Source: Rhodobacteraceae bacterium M385 | Lineage (GTDB): Bacteria; Pseudomonadota; Alphaproteobacteria; Rhodobacterales; Rhodobacteraceae | NCBI GenBank assembly: GCA_025141835.1 | Contig: CP081102.1 | Coordinates: 3,410,001-3,474,000 of the forward strand | DNA: 64,000 bases | Direction: 5' to 3' | Part shown: positions 32,676 to 41,049 of the stretch, piece after piece | Numbering within the stretch: the stretch's first letter is position 1 | Layout: every line of letters starts with the position of its first letter | The notes under the pieces: generated by a model | The model's database searches: none | Seen by the model: the letters and a program-made list of their open reading frames with translations, nothing else | Told to the model about the DNA's origin: nothing | Position numbers and translations under genes: made by a program

Positions 32676-33584
32676 ATGCCACTGACCATGAACAAAGATG
32701 TCTTCATCACCTGCGCCGTGACCGGTTCGGGCTCCACTCAAGATCGTAGCCCTCATGTGCCACGCTCCCCTAAACAAATTGCCGATAGCGCGATCGAGGC
32801 CGCGAAGGCAGGGGCTGCGGTTGTACATTGCCACGTACGCGATCCGGAGACAGGCACGCCATCACGGGATTTGGCCTATTATCGGGAAGTGACCGATCGC
32901 ATCCGAGATGCTGAGGTTGACGTGGTGCTTAACCTTACCGCTGGAATGGGCGGCGATATCGTCTTCGGCCCCACCGATGCGCCGCTCCCCACCCGAGAGG
33001 GCACAGACATGGTCGGCGCGGCAGAGCGTGTGGCCCATATTGCCGAATGCCTACCCGAAATTTGCACGCTTGATTGCGGCACGATGAACTTCGCCGAGGC
33101 CGACTACGTGATGACAAACACCCCCGGCATGTTGCGGGCGATGGGGCAGATGATGACCGATCTGGGCGTGAAGCCCGAGATTGAGGCGTTCGATACCGGG
33201 CATCTGTGGTTCGCGAAGGAACTGGTGAAGGAAGGCGTGCTCGACAGCCCCGCCTTGGTCCAACTGTGCATGGGCGTGCCTTGGGGGGCACCTGACGATT
33301 TGAACACCTTCATGGCGATGGTGAACAATGTGCCCGATGATTGGACGTTCAGCGCCTTTGCCTTGGGACGCAACCAGATGGCTTATGTGGCCGCTTCGGT
33401 ACTGGCGGGCGGGAACGTGCGTGTGGGGTTGGAAGATAACCTGTGGCTCGACAAAGGAGTTCTCGCGACCAACGCGCAGCTTGTGGAACGCGCCGCGGGG
33501 GTTATTGAGGGGATGGGCGCCAAGATCATTGGCCCCGCCCAAGTCCGTGAAAACCTTGGATTGACCAAGCAGGCACCGAAATGA
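32676..33584 (+). CDS. Beta-keto acid cleavage enzyme (BKACE/DUF849), 3-dehydrocarnitine type
   Basis: A 302-residue TIM-barrel enzyme of the BKACE family. It uses acetyl-CoA to cleave a beta-keto acid, here probably 3-dehydrocarnitine to acetoacetate and betainyl-CoA. The zinc-binding H-C-H-V-R-D-P motif lies at about residues 52-58, and the C-terminal G-L-E-D-N glutamate region is near 257. The context (carnitine 3-dehydrogenase with fused thioesterase two genes downstream) makes dehydrocarnitine the most likely substrate. 3-Keto-5-aminohexanoate or other keto acids are alternatives. The ATG at 32676 has TAGGGA upstream; the twin palindromes sit in its leader. The lipocalin gene begins in its stop (ATGA). 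Confidence 0.85.
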   Translation: MPLTMNKDVFITCAVTGSGSTQDRSPHVPRSPKQIADSAIEAAKAGAAVVHCHVRDPETGTPSRDLAYYREVTDRIRDAEVDVVLNLTAGMGGDIVFGPTDAPLPTREGTDMVGAAERVAHIAECLPEICTLDCGTMNFAEADYVMTNTPGMLRAMGQMMTDLGVKPEIEAFDTGHLWFAKELVKEGVLDSPALVQLCMGVPWGAPDDLNTFMAMVNNVPDDWTFSAFALGRNQMAYVAASVLAGGNVRVGLEDNLWLDKGVLATNAQLVERAAGVIEGMGAKIIGPAQVRENLGLTKQAPK

Positions 33585-34120
33585 ATCCTACTCTTCTCGG
33601 GCTTGTTCCAGCCCTCCTCGCAGTCGCGTCGTGCGGGGCGGTCGTGGGGCCGTCCTACCGCGACGATAACGTCACTATAGCGTCCTCCGCCAACTTCGAT
33701 CCGACCCGCTATGTGGGGCGCTGGTATGAGGTGGCGCGCTACCCAAACCCGTTCCAAGAGGATTGCCCCGGTGCAATTGCCGACTACGCGCTTACCGACG
33801 CACCGGGCGTCTTGGCTGTGACGAATACTTGCCTTGATGCCAACGGGCAGCCCTCTGGCACAATCACGGGCACTGCCACGGATGAAGGGCTTGGTCGCCT
33901 ATCTGTTCGTTTGCAGGGCGTCCCCGTGGCCGCCCCCTATTGGGTGCTTTGGGTCGATGAGGGCTACCGCACCGCAGTTGTCGGCAGTCCAAGCGGGCGC
34001 GTGGGGTGGATCTTGAACCGAGACCCCGACATTCCCGCCGATCGTCTGACGGCCGCCCGCGAAGTGCTTGATTTCAACGGCTATGACCTCACCCAACTGA
34101 CCCGGAGTGTAACCCCATGA
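33581..34120 (+). CDS. Lipocalin-family lipoprotein (Blc-like)
   Basis: A 179-residue secreted protein with a lipoprotein signal peptide: a hydrophobic stretch, then A-V-A-S-C with the lipidated cysteine at residue 18. The mature part begins with the lipocalin signature G-R-W-Y-E-V-A-R (about 46-53) and fills the eight-stranded barrel length. It is probably anchored to the inner or outer membrane facing the periplasm. Bacterial lipocalins such as Blc bind lipids or lysophospholipids. The gene is locked into the carnitine operon by ATGA overlaps on both sides, suggesting a linked role, perhaps binding acyl-carnitine-like or phosphatidylcholine-derived ligands. That is inference. Confidence 0.88.
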   Translation: MNPTLLGLVPALLAVASCGAVVGPSYRDDNVTIASSANFDPTRYVGRWYEVARYPNPFQEDCPGAIADYALTDAPGVLAVTNTCLDANGQPSGTITGTATDEGLGRLSVRLQGVPVAAPYWVLWVDEGYRTAVVGSPSGRVGWILNRDPDIPADRLTAAREVLDFNGYDLTQLTRSVTP

Positions 34121-35517
34121 AAGCAGCGATCATTGGCGGCGGCGTCATCGGCGGCGGATGGGCCGCGCGGTTCTTGTTGAATGGGTGGGATGTCACGGTC
34201 TTCGATCCCGACCCGGAAGCCGAACGCAAGATTGGCGAGGTCTTGGACAACGCCCGGCGCGCTCTGCCCTCTCTCTATGACACAGCCCTACCAGCGGAAG
34301 GCACGCTGTCCTTCACCGATGATCTGGCAGAGGCTTGTACGGGTGCGGATTGGGTCCAGGAAAGTGTGCCGGAACGGCTCTCTATCAAACACACGGTCCA
34401 CGCAGACCTAACGGCCCTTTCACCGGAACACGCTGTTATCGGATCATCCACCAGCGGTTTCAAACCCTCGGAGCTGACTGAAAAAGGCGCGCGCGTCATC
34501 GTCGCCCATCCTTTCAATCCGGTCTATCTGCTGCCTTTGATCGAGTTGGTCGGCGACGCGGACCGTTGTGCCAAAGCGGCGGAAACGCTCAGAACCCTTG
34601 GCATGTACCCCCTGCACGTCCGCAAAGAGATCGACGCACATATTGCCGACCGCTTCCTAGAGGCCGTCTGGCGCGAGGCCCTGTGGCTGGTCAAAGACGG
34701 TATCGCCACCACCGAGGAAATTGATGAGGCCATCCGCATGGGCTTTGGCCTTCGGTGGGCGCAGATGGGCTTGTTCGAGACCTACCGCGTGGCGGGCGGA
34801 GAGGCGGGCATGAAACACTTCATGGCGCAGTTCGGTCCTTGCCTGACATGGCCCTGGACCAAGCTGATGGATGTGCCCGAATTCACCGACGAGCTTGTCG
34901 ACCTGATCGCTGGCCAATCGGACGCGCAATCCGGCCACCTTAGCATCCGAGAGCTTGAGCGTCTGCGCGATGACAATCTTGTGGGGATTATGCGGGCGCT
35001 GAAGCACTCCGGCTCGGGCGCAGGGGGCGTTGTGGCCCGCCATGAAGCGACTCTGCCCAAGGCCGAACTGCCCGTGACGCTGGACCGGCAGGTGCCGCAG
35101 GGCTGGACCGATTACAACGGCCATATGAACGAGACACACTATCTGGAGGCCGGTTCAAAAGCCTCGGATCGATTCATGGAAATGGTCGGGGCGGACGCCG
35201 ATTACATCGCCAGCGGGCGCAGTTACTTCACCGTAGAGAACCACGTCCGCTATCTGGATGAGGTTCTTGCAGGCGATACCCTTCGGGCCGAGACATTGGT
35301 GCTGAACGCCGAAGGCAAGAAATTGCACCTGTTTCACCGATTGTTTCGCGGTGATGGAGCACTGGCTGCGACCGTGGAAAGCCTGCTTTTGCATGTTAAT
35401 CTGACCACCCGAAAGACGAGCCTTCCCGGCGCAGAGGTCGCTGCGGCCTTGGCAAAAGCGGCGGCGGCCCATGCGGGGCAACCTTTGCCAGACGGCGCCG
35501 GAAAGGTGGGGCGGTAG
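34117..35517 (+). CDS. Carnitine 3-dehydrogenase fused to a hotdog thioesterase (CdhA-CdhB)
   Basis: A 466-residue two-domain enzyme. Residues about 1-310 form a 3-hydroxyacyl-CoA-dehydrogenase-fold L-carnitine dehydrogenase: NAD motif G-G-G-V-I-G-G-G-W, S-S-T-S-G, and A-H-P-F-N-P with the catalytic histidine near 130. Residues about 325-455 form a hotdog thioesterase with W-T-D-Y-N-G-H-M-N-E-T-H-Y, where the aspartate in the D-Y-N-G-H motif is the usual catalytic residue. In Pseudomonas the two activities are separate (CdhA and the betainyl-CoA thioesterase CdhB). The fusion would oxidise carnitine to 3-dehydrocarnitine and hydrolyse betainyl-CoA after BKACE cleavage. It starts in an ATGA overlap with the lipocalin gene. 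Confidence 0.88.
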   Translation: MKAAIIGGGVIGGGWAARFLLNGWDVTVFDPDPEAERKIGEVLDNARRALPSLYDTALPAEGTLSFTDDLAEACTGADWVQESVPERLSIKHTVHADLTALSPEHAVIGSSTSGFKPSELTEKGARVIVAHPFNPVYLLPLIELVGDADRCAKAAETLRTLGMYPLHVRKEIDAHIADRFLEAVWREALWLVKDGIATTEEIDEAIRMGFGLRWAQMGLFETYRVAGGEAGMKHFMAQFGPCLTWPWTKLMDVPEFTDELVDLIAGQSDAQSGHLSIRELERLRDDNLVGIMRALKHSGSGAGGVVARHEATLPKAELPVTLDRQVPQGWTDYNGHMNETHYLEAGSKASDRFMEMVGADADYIASGRSYFTVENHVRYLDEVLAGDTLRAETLVLNAEGKKLHLFHRLFRGDGALAATVESLLLHVNLTTRKTSLPGAEVAAALAKAAAAHAGQPLPDGAGKVGR

Positions 35518-35646
35518 GGCCACCTGCCCCCACGAACCATCACAAACGCCACTGAAGCCAATCACTAAATCCCATAACACCACCCCTGCGCGTCCCTTGC
35601 GCATGGGGCGGTAGGGGTGCATCACTCGGCCCATAGGAGGCATCCC

Positions 35647-36651
35647 ATGACCATCCGAGTGGCGATTAACGGTTTTGGCCGGATCGGACGATCCGTTCTA
35701 CGGGCTTGGGCCTTGGGCGGCGGGCGGCTTGGTCCGACGTGGCCCGACGTTGAAATCGTGGCGATTAACGATATTGCCGCCCCTGAAACCTGCGCCTATT
35801 TGTTTGAGTTCGACAGCGTCTTTGGGGCCTTTCCCGGCGACGTTGCGATTGTTGACGGCGATCTGATCGTGAACGGTCGCCATATCCCTCTGACACAAGA
35901 ACGCGACACCGGGGCATTGGACCTTTCCGGCGTCGATATCCTGATGGAATGCACCGGGCGCGGTACGCGGAATGTGGCCGAAGCCGCCTTGGATGCTGGC
36001 GCTGGCAGGGTACTTATTTCGGGCCCTGCACCGGATGCTGACTTAACCTTGGTTTTGGGCGCAAACCATGAAGCGTTACGGCCAGATCATCGGATCGTCT
36101 CCAACGCGTCCTGCACCACCAATGCCATCGCGCCCTTGGTCCGCTTGATCGACGAGGAATGGGGCCTCGACAGCGCCTTGATGACAACGGTGCATTGCTA
36201 CACCGGCAGCCAGCCCACGGTGGATATGCCTATGCGTGACCCGGCCCGGTCGCGGGCGGCGGCCTTGTCGATGGTGCCCACGACAACCTCAGCCGAGAAG
36301 TTGGTGGATGTTGTCTTGCCACATTTGGCAGGCCGGATCACCGGTTCCGCGGTGCGGGTGCCTGCGGCCTCTGTATCGTGCGTGGACTTAGCGGTAATGA
36401 CGCGCGAAATGCCCAAGGCCGAAGCGGCGCGCGCGCTGCTGCAAGAACGTGTGGACGGCGTGATTGGCTACACCGACAAGCCCCTTGTCAGCTCGGACCA
36501 TCGCGCGCGCCCCGAGTCGCTGATTGTGGCGGGCCCCGAGATCAAACGATCCAAGGGGGGAATGCTCCGGGTGTTTGGCTGGTACGACAACGAATGGGGA
36601 TTTTCCTGCCGTATGCTGGATGTAGCCCGCATGATGAGCATGCAGAGTTAG
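35647..36651 (+). CDS. Glyceraldehyde-3-phosphate dehydrogenase family protein
   Basis: A 334-residue NAD-dependent aldehyde-phosphate dehydrogenase. The N-terminal Rossmann motif N-G-F-G-R-I-G-R lies at 8-15. The catalytic cysteine is Cys156 in S-N-A-S-C-T-T-N, and the C-terminal motif W-Y-D-N-E-W-G is present. The N-terminal domain has a slightly longer loop (G-G-G-R-L-G-P) than the housekeeping enzyme, and the phosphate-binding loop differs, so erythrose-4-phosphate dehydrogenase or a second GAPDH isoform are both possible. A perfect AGGAGG precedes the ATG. The 129-base leader contains a CACCCCT/AGGGGTG inverted repeat. It is not obviously tied to carnitine use. Confidence 0.85.
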   Translation: MTIRVAINGFGRIGRSVLRAWALGGGRLGPTWPDVEIVAINDIAAPETCAYLFEFDSVFGAFPGDVAIVDGDLIVNGRHIPLTQERDTGALDLSGVDILMECTGRGTRNVAEAALDAGAGRVLISGPAPDADLTLVLGANHEALRPDHRIVSNASCTTNAIAPLVRLIDEEWGLDSALMTTVHCYTGSQPTVDMPMRDPARSRAAALSMVPTTTSAEKLVDVVLPHLAGRITGSAVRVPAASVSCVDLAVMTREMPKAEAARALLQERVDGVIGYTDKPLVSSDHRARPESLIVAGPEIKRSKGGMLRVFGWYDNEWGFSCRMLDVARMMSMQS

Positions 36652-36751
36652 CGTGGGCAGAAGCCGCTTCACCGTGATAGGAAGTGGCAAATCTTGAACG
36701 GAACACCCCTCAATCGGCGCGAAGCGCGGTACGACAGAATGGAGGCCTAGG

Positions 36752-38200
36752 ATGGCAAATTGGCAAGCATGGATGAAAGAAGCGGCATATGTGGATGGCG
36801 CATGGGTCAATGCTGACAGCGGCGACACCATCGACGTGACCAACCCCGCCACGGGCGAAGTGATCGGGCATGTCCCGAACTGCGGCACAGCCGAGACCGA
36901 GCGTGCCATTGCTGCCGCGCAGGGCGCTTTTGGTGACTTTGCCGCGATGTCGTTGATGGATCGGGTCGGGTTATTGTGGAAGTTGCACGATGCATTGATG
37001 GATAATCAGGAAGCTTTGGCAGAACTGCTGACCATCGAGATGGGCAAACCCCTGGCCGAGGCCAGAGGCGAGATCGGCATCGGAGCGCAATACGTGCGCT
37101 GGTTTGCCGAAGAAGCACGCCGCGCGAAGGGTGAAATCGTGCCTGCGGGCGTGAACGGACGCCGGATTTTGGTGACCAAGCATCCCGTGGGCGTTGTGGG
37201 GATGATCACGCCTTGGAACTTCCCCTCGTCGATGTTGGCCCGAAAGATTGCCCCTGCGCTGGCGGCGGGCTGCCCAGTGGTGGCAAAACCCGCAACGGCA
37301 ACGCCCTACTCGGGCCTTGCATGGGCGGCACTGGCTGAAGAAGTCGGCTATCCCGCGGGCGTAGTGAACGTATTGACTGGATCGGCGCGGAAGATCGCGG
37401 GCGCGATGATGGACGCGCCAGAGGTGCGGAAAGTGACGTTTACCGGCTCGACCGAAGTGGGCAAGGAATTGATCCGCCAGTCGGCAGATACGGTCAAGAA
37501 AGTCTCGATGGAATTGGGCGGCAACGCGCCGTTCATTGTATTCGATGATGCCGATCTGGATAAGGCTGTGGAGGGGGCGATGGTGTCCAAGTTCCGCAAC
37601 TCGGGCCAAACATGCGTCTGCGCAAACCGGATTTATGTGCAGGCGGGCATCCATGATGCGTTCGTCGAAAAAATGGTGGCGGCAACGAAAGCGATGAAAG
37701 TGGGTGATGGCCGCGAAGACGGCGTCGAGCAGGGGCCGTTGATTGACGTCGATGCCGTCGCCAAGGTGCAAGAGTTGCTGGACGATGCGACAGCAAAAGG
37801 CGGCAGTGTCGCTTGCGGCGGCAAGGCGCATGCTTTGGGCGGGTCGTTCTATGAGCCGACGGTGATTACCGGTGCGACCCAGGACATGGCCTTTGCGCAA
37901 GAGGAAATCTTTGGGCCGCTGGCACCGGTCTTCAAGTTTGAAACCGAGCAAGAGGCCATCGAGATGGCCAATGACACCGTCTTTGGATTGGCGAGCTATG
38001 CCTTTACCTCAGATCTGGGGCGTGCGTTCCGTCTGAACGAGGGGCTGAAATACGGGATGATCGGGATCAACTCGGGCCTGATCACAACGGTGGAAGCGCC
38101 TTTTGGCGGCGTGAAAGAGAGCGGCCTTGGGAAAGAAGGCGGCTCGCAGGGGTTGGAAGATTATCTGGAGACGAAATACGTCTGTATCGACGGTATTTAA
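36752..38200 (+). CDS. gabD: NAD(P)-dependent succinate-semialdehyde dehydrogenase
   Basis: A 482-residue aldehyde dehydrogenase of the GabD subgroup. It has the nucleotide-binding I-T-P-W-N-F-P and F-T-G-S-T-E-V-G motifs, the general-base glutamate in M-E-L-G-G-N-A-P and the catalytic cysteine in S-G-Q-T-C-V-C. The family converts succinate semialdehyde to succinate. Its placement beside quaternary-amine catabolic genes leaves open related C4 aldehydes such as 4-trimethylammoniobutanal, but the sequence pattern is GabD. The ATG has GGAGGCCTAGG upstream. It ends before a hairpin element and a convergent galactosidase gene. Confidence 0.9.
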   Translation: MANWQAWMKEAAYVDGAWVNADSGDTIDVTNPATGEVIGHVPNCGTAETERAIAAAQGAFGDFAAMSLMDRVGLLWKLHDALMDNQEALAELLTIEMGKPLAEARGEIGIGAQYVRWFAEEARRAKGEIVPAGVNGRRILVTKHPVGVVGMITPWNFPSSMLARKIAPALAAGCPVVAKPATATPYSGLAWAALAEEVGYPAGVVNVLTGSARKIAGAMMDAPEVRKVTFTGSTEVGKELIRQSADTVKKVSMELGGNAPFIVFDDADLDKAVEGAMVSKFRNSGQTCVCANRIYVQAGIHDAFVEKMVAATKAMKVGDGREDGVEQGPLIDVDAVAKVQELLDDATAKGGSVACGGKAHALGGSFYEPTVITGATQDMAFAQEEIFGPLAPVFKFETEQEAIEMANDTVFGLASYAFTSDLGRAFRLNEGLKYGMIGINSGLITTVEAPFGGVKESGLGKEGGSQGLEDYLETKYVCIDGI

Positions 38201-38214
38201 GGGTTTCTAAGGTG

Positions 38215-38292
38215 TCGCCCCGGCTTTGGCCGGGACGACCAGCCGGGGGGCTCGCCCCCCGGACCCCCGAGAGTTGTATGGCCAAGATGAAG
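38215..38292. repeat. Intergenic hairpins including G-run element, copy 2
   Basis: Two structures lie between the convergent gabD and beta-galactosidase genes. The first is GTCGCCCCGGC with its near-complement GCCGGGACGAC at about 38215-38238. The second is CCGGGGGG (38243-38250) pairing with CCCCCCGG (38255-38262), followed by ACCCCCGAGAG and AAGATGAAG ending at 38292. The second matches the element at 29741-29788. A terminator role for the convergent pair is likely. Confidence 0.65.
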
Positions 38293-38305
38293 GAGCGCCG
38301 GGTGC

Positions 38306-40201
38306 CTACGTCCAGGTGACGCCCGCAGGCGGGATCGTTTCGCCGTTGAAGGTGACGGGTTCGGGGCCGTGGTTGAAGGTGAACCGGGTTTGGCCTGTGT
38401 CCCGGATGCGGATGTCTTGCGGAAGGTCTTGGGGGGAGAGGCCAGCGGCGCTGGCGGCACGGGTCAGGATGCGCTTGAGCAGCACCTCATCCGGCCAGCC
38501 GGAGAGGTAGGCTGTATTGCCGGATTGGATCAGGATCGGAGCCCCTGATTGGGTGCGTTCGGTGGCGGTTTCCGTGGTGTCTAGCTGTTCGAACCAGAGC
38601 TTCACGTGGCCATCGTCTTGGGCCGGGATCGGCATGTCGGCCCGGATGGTTTCGACGCGGGATATCGTGGCGTTGAGGCCGGAGATCGCCGGAGGCAAGG
38701 GAATGGGCGTGCTGAGGTTATGGGTCTTGGCGTTGGTACGCGGTCCGAGGATCACTTGCGCGTTGGTGGCGGCGAGTGCCTGTTTGAGGGACTCGGACAG
38801 GGTGAGGACGCCCGGCGCAAGGACGAGCGCATAGCCAACGAGAGAGGCTGCATCGGGCGGCAAGATATCTACCGAGAGGCCCAGTTTCCGCAAGCCACGA
38901 TAGAATTCGAACACCAGACGGAAGTAGTCGCATCCCGCCCCTTGGGGTTGCACAGACCAACCCCAAGCGCTGGCGTAGTCAAACACAAGCGCCACGGGCG
39001 CTTGGGCGATTTCCACAGAGGGCATGTCTTTGAGTTCACGGGCCACGGCGGCGGCTTCGGCGAAGCCTTCGGCCTCGGCGCTATCAGGGCGCAGGAGGCC
39101 CGCGTGATATTGTTCTTGTGCGAAGGGGGCTTGGCGCCAACGGAAGTAGGCGACGCATTCGGCGCCGTGGGCAAAGGCCTCCCAAGTCCAGAAGCGCACC
39201 ATGCCCGGCAGCGGCGCGGGGTTGTGGGGGGCCCAGTTCACCGGGCCCGGTTGCTGTTCCATCACCCACCATCGGTCACGACCTACGGCACGGTAGATGT
39301 CATGGTGGAAGGCTTGGAAATCCGGGTCGCCCTGGCGGGCATAGCGGCGTTTGTGTTCGGGCGTGGCCTCTAGCCGGTCCTCGAGAAAGCCAAGGGGGTA
39401 GCTGTCCCATGTGGCGATTTCCATCTGGCGGCCGGTGGCGAAGTGGTCAAACTCCACGATCCGGCCCATGTAGTTATGGCTGATGGGCGCGTCTGAGTGC
39501 TGCTTGATCGCTGCGACTTGGGCCGCGTTGAAGCGCGCCACCTGATCGGAGGAGAAGCGGCGGAAGTCGAGAGCATGGGACGGGTTGGGTTCTGTCACCG
39601 TGAGATTGGGCAGATCGATGTCATCAAAGCTGTCGTAATCCATCGACCAGAAGATATTCCCCCACGCGCGGTTCAGGGCATCGGTGGATTGATAGGTCTG
39701 CGCCAGCCAGTCGCGGAACGCCACGCGGGCCGGGTCCGAGTAGCTGTAGATCGTATCATGACAGCCGTATTCATTGTCGGTTTGCCATGCCTCGACCTTG
39801 TGGCCGAAGCGTTCCGCCAGCAGCGTGGTTATACGCACGGATTCGGCCCGGTAGCCGTCGTGAGAGAAGCAGTAATGGCGGCGAGAGCCGAACTTGCGCG
39901 GGTTCCCCGCGGCATCTACCGCCAGCATGTCGGGGTGTTTTGTCAGCATCCAACGGGGCGGGGTGGCGGTGGGCGTGCCAAGCACAACCTTCAGACCCGC
40001 GCCATGCAGTACGTCGATGGCCCGATCGAGCCAGTCAAAGTGCAGGTCTCCGGGGGTGGGTTCCAGACGGCTCCACGCGAATTCGCCGATGCGAACCCAG
40101 GTGAGGCCAAGATCGGCCATGCGGGCGGCGTCCTCGGCCCAGATCTCCTCGGGCCAATGTTCGGGATAGTAACAGGTGCCAAGAGTGCGCTGTAGGGTCA
40201 T
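38306..40201 (-). CDS. Beta-galactosidase, GH42 family
   Basis: A 631-residue GH42 glycosidase, probably cytoplasmic because no signal peptide is seen. The (beta/alpha)8 catalytic domain covers about residues 8-385, with the acid/base Glu144 in T-D-N-E-Y-G and the nucleophile Glu315 in V-M-E-Q-Q-P-G-P-V. A trimerisation domain (about 390-590) and a small beta C-terminal domain follow. It releases galactose from beta-galactosides brought in by the operon's ABC transporter. It is the last gene of the leftward galactoside operon and starts in an ATGA overlap with the lactonase gene. Confidence 0.95.
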   Translation of the reverse strand: MTLQRTLGTCYYPEHWPEEIWAEDAARMADLGLTWVRIGEFAWSRLEPTPGDLHFDWLDRAIDVLHGAGLKVVLGTPTATPPRWMLTKHPDMLAVDAAGNPRKFGSRRHYCFSHDGYRAESVRITTLLAERFGHKVEAWQTDNEYGCHDTIYSYSDPARVAFRDWLAQTYQSTDALNRAWGNIFWSMDYDSFDDIDLPNLTVTEPNPSHALDFRRFSSDQVARFNAAQVAAIKQHSDAPISHNYMGRIVEFDHFATGRQMEIATWDSYPLGFLEDRLEATPEHKRRYARQGDPDFQAFHHDIYRAVGRDRWWVMEQQPGPVNWAPHNPAPLPGMVRFWTWEAFAHGAECVAYFRWRQAPFAQEQYHAGLLRPDSAEAEGFAEAAAVARELKDMPSVEIAQAPVALVFDYASAWGWSVQPQGAGCDYFRLVFEFYRGLRKLGLSVDILPPDAASLVGYALVLAPGVLTLSESLKQALAATNAQVILGPRTNAKTHNLSTPIPLPPAISGLNATISRVETIRADMPIPAQDDGHVKLWFEQLDTTETATERTQSGAPILIQSGNTAYLSGWPDEVLLKRILTRAASAAGLSPQDLPQDIRIRDTGQTRFTFNHGPEPVTFNGETIPPAGVTWT

Positions 40202-41049
40202 AGAATTACTCGGTGTTCTTTTTGGCCTTGGACCGCCGTTGCCACGCGCAGGGTCTTGCCCGACTGGGGGGCTGTGTCGAAGGCGTCATCGGGCAAGCCC
40301 TGGAGGGCCGTGGTGACATAAAGGTGCCCGCCCCCGAAGGAAGGGCATGTGGGTTGCGGCACAGGGAGGGTCAATTCTTCTACAAGTTCTCCGGATGGAT
40401 CATAGCAAGCCACCCGCGATGCGCCCCATTCAGCGCACCAGAAATTGCCCTTAGCATCGACCACGGCGCCATCGGGGTTCAAGCCGGTATCCCGGTGATC
40501 AAGGAAAAGGTCCGGCTTCGCTTCCGGCCAGCCCTCGGCATCCAGCCCATAGCGCCAAACCCGGTTCTTGGCGGTGTCGGCAAAATAGGCAAAACGGCCA
40601 TCGGGGCTGAAACAGGTGGCGTTGGGGATCGTGACCTTATCGCGCAGAAGCCGAACCTCCCCGCGATAGTAGCGGTAAAGCGCCCCTGCCCCGGCCTCGG
40701 CGTTCAGGCCCATGGTGCCGATCCAAAAACCTCCCTGCGGGTCGGCGCGACCATCGTTGCAGCGGGTCACGGGGTTATCGACTTCCAGGGGGGCGAGGTA
40801 TGTCTCGGTCTCTTCAATGAGATCAAACACAAACAGGTCCACGTCCGAGGCGATCAGAAGGCGGTCGTGGTCCACCCAACCGGCGGCCGAGACATGGCGG
40901 TCAAACTGCCATTCCTGCGGGCCGTCTTCCGTGCGCGTCAAAAGGCGCTTGCCGACGATGTCGAACCAGAACAACTGCTGTCTTGTCGGATGCCACAGCG
41001 GGCCTTCGCCCAAGGTGCAGGCGCGGTCGTCAAACACCTCGATTGTCAT
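40198..41049 (-). CDS. SMP-30/gluconolactonase-family sugar lactonase (galactonolactonase candidate)
   Basis: A 283-residue six-bladed propeller lactonase. Metal ligands are visible: the early glutamate in L-G-E-G-P-L-W (Glu15), the asparagine in C-N-D-G-R-A-D (about 97), and the later D-G-A aspartate in N-P-D-G-A. By context it hydrolyses D-galactonolactone made by the SDR dehydrogenase to galactonate. Arabinolactone or gluconolactone are possible side substrates. It overlaps dgoA and the GH42 gene by ATGA at both ends. Confidence 0.88.
   Translation of the reverse strand: MTIEVFDDRACTLGEGPLWHPTRQQLFWFDIVGKRLLTRTEDGPQEWQFDRHVSAAGWVDHDRLLIASDVDLFVFDLIEETETYLAPLEVDNPVTRCNDGRADPQGGFWIGTMGLNAEAGAGALYRYYRGEVRLLRDKVTIPNATCFSPDGRFAYFADTAKNRVWRYGLDAEGWPEAKPDLFLDHRDTGLNPDGAVVDAKGNFWCAEWGASRVACYDPSGELVEELTLPVPQPTCPSFGGGHLYVTTALQGLPDDAFDTAPQSGKTLRVATAVQGQKEHRVIL

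Noticed and set aside
35518..35646. CACCCCT/AGGGGTG inverted repeat before the GAPDH-family gene as a riboswitch
   Set aside because: Only a single 7-bp outer stem with a small inner GC pairing is visible; no riboswitch consensus is recognised.
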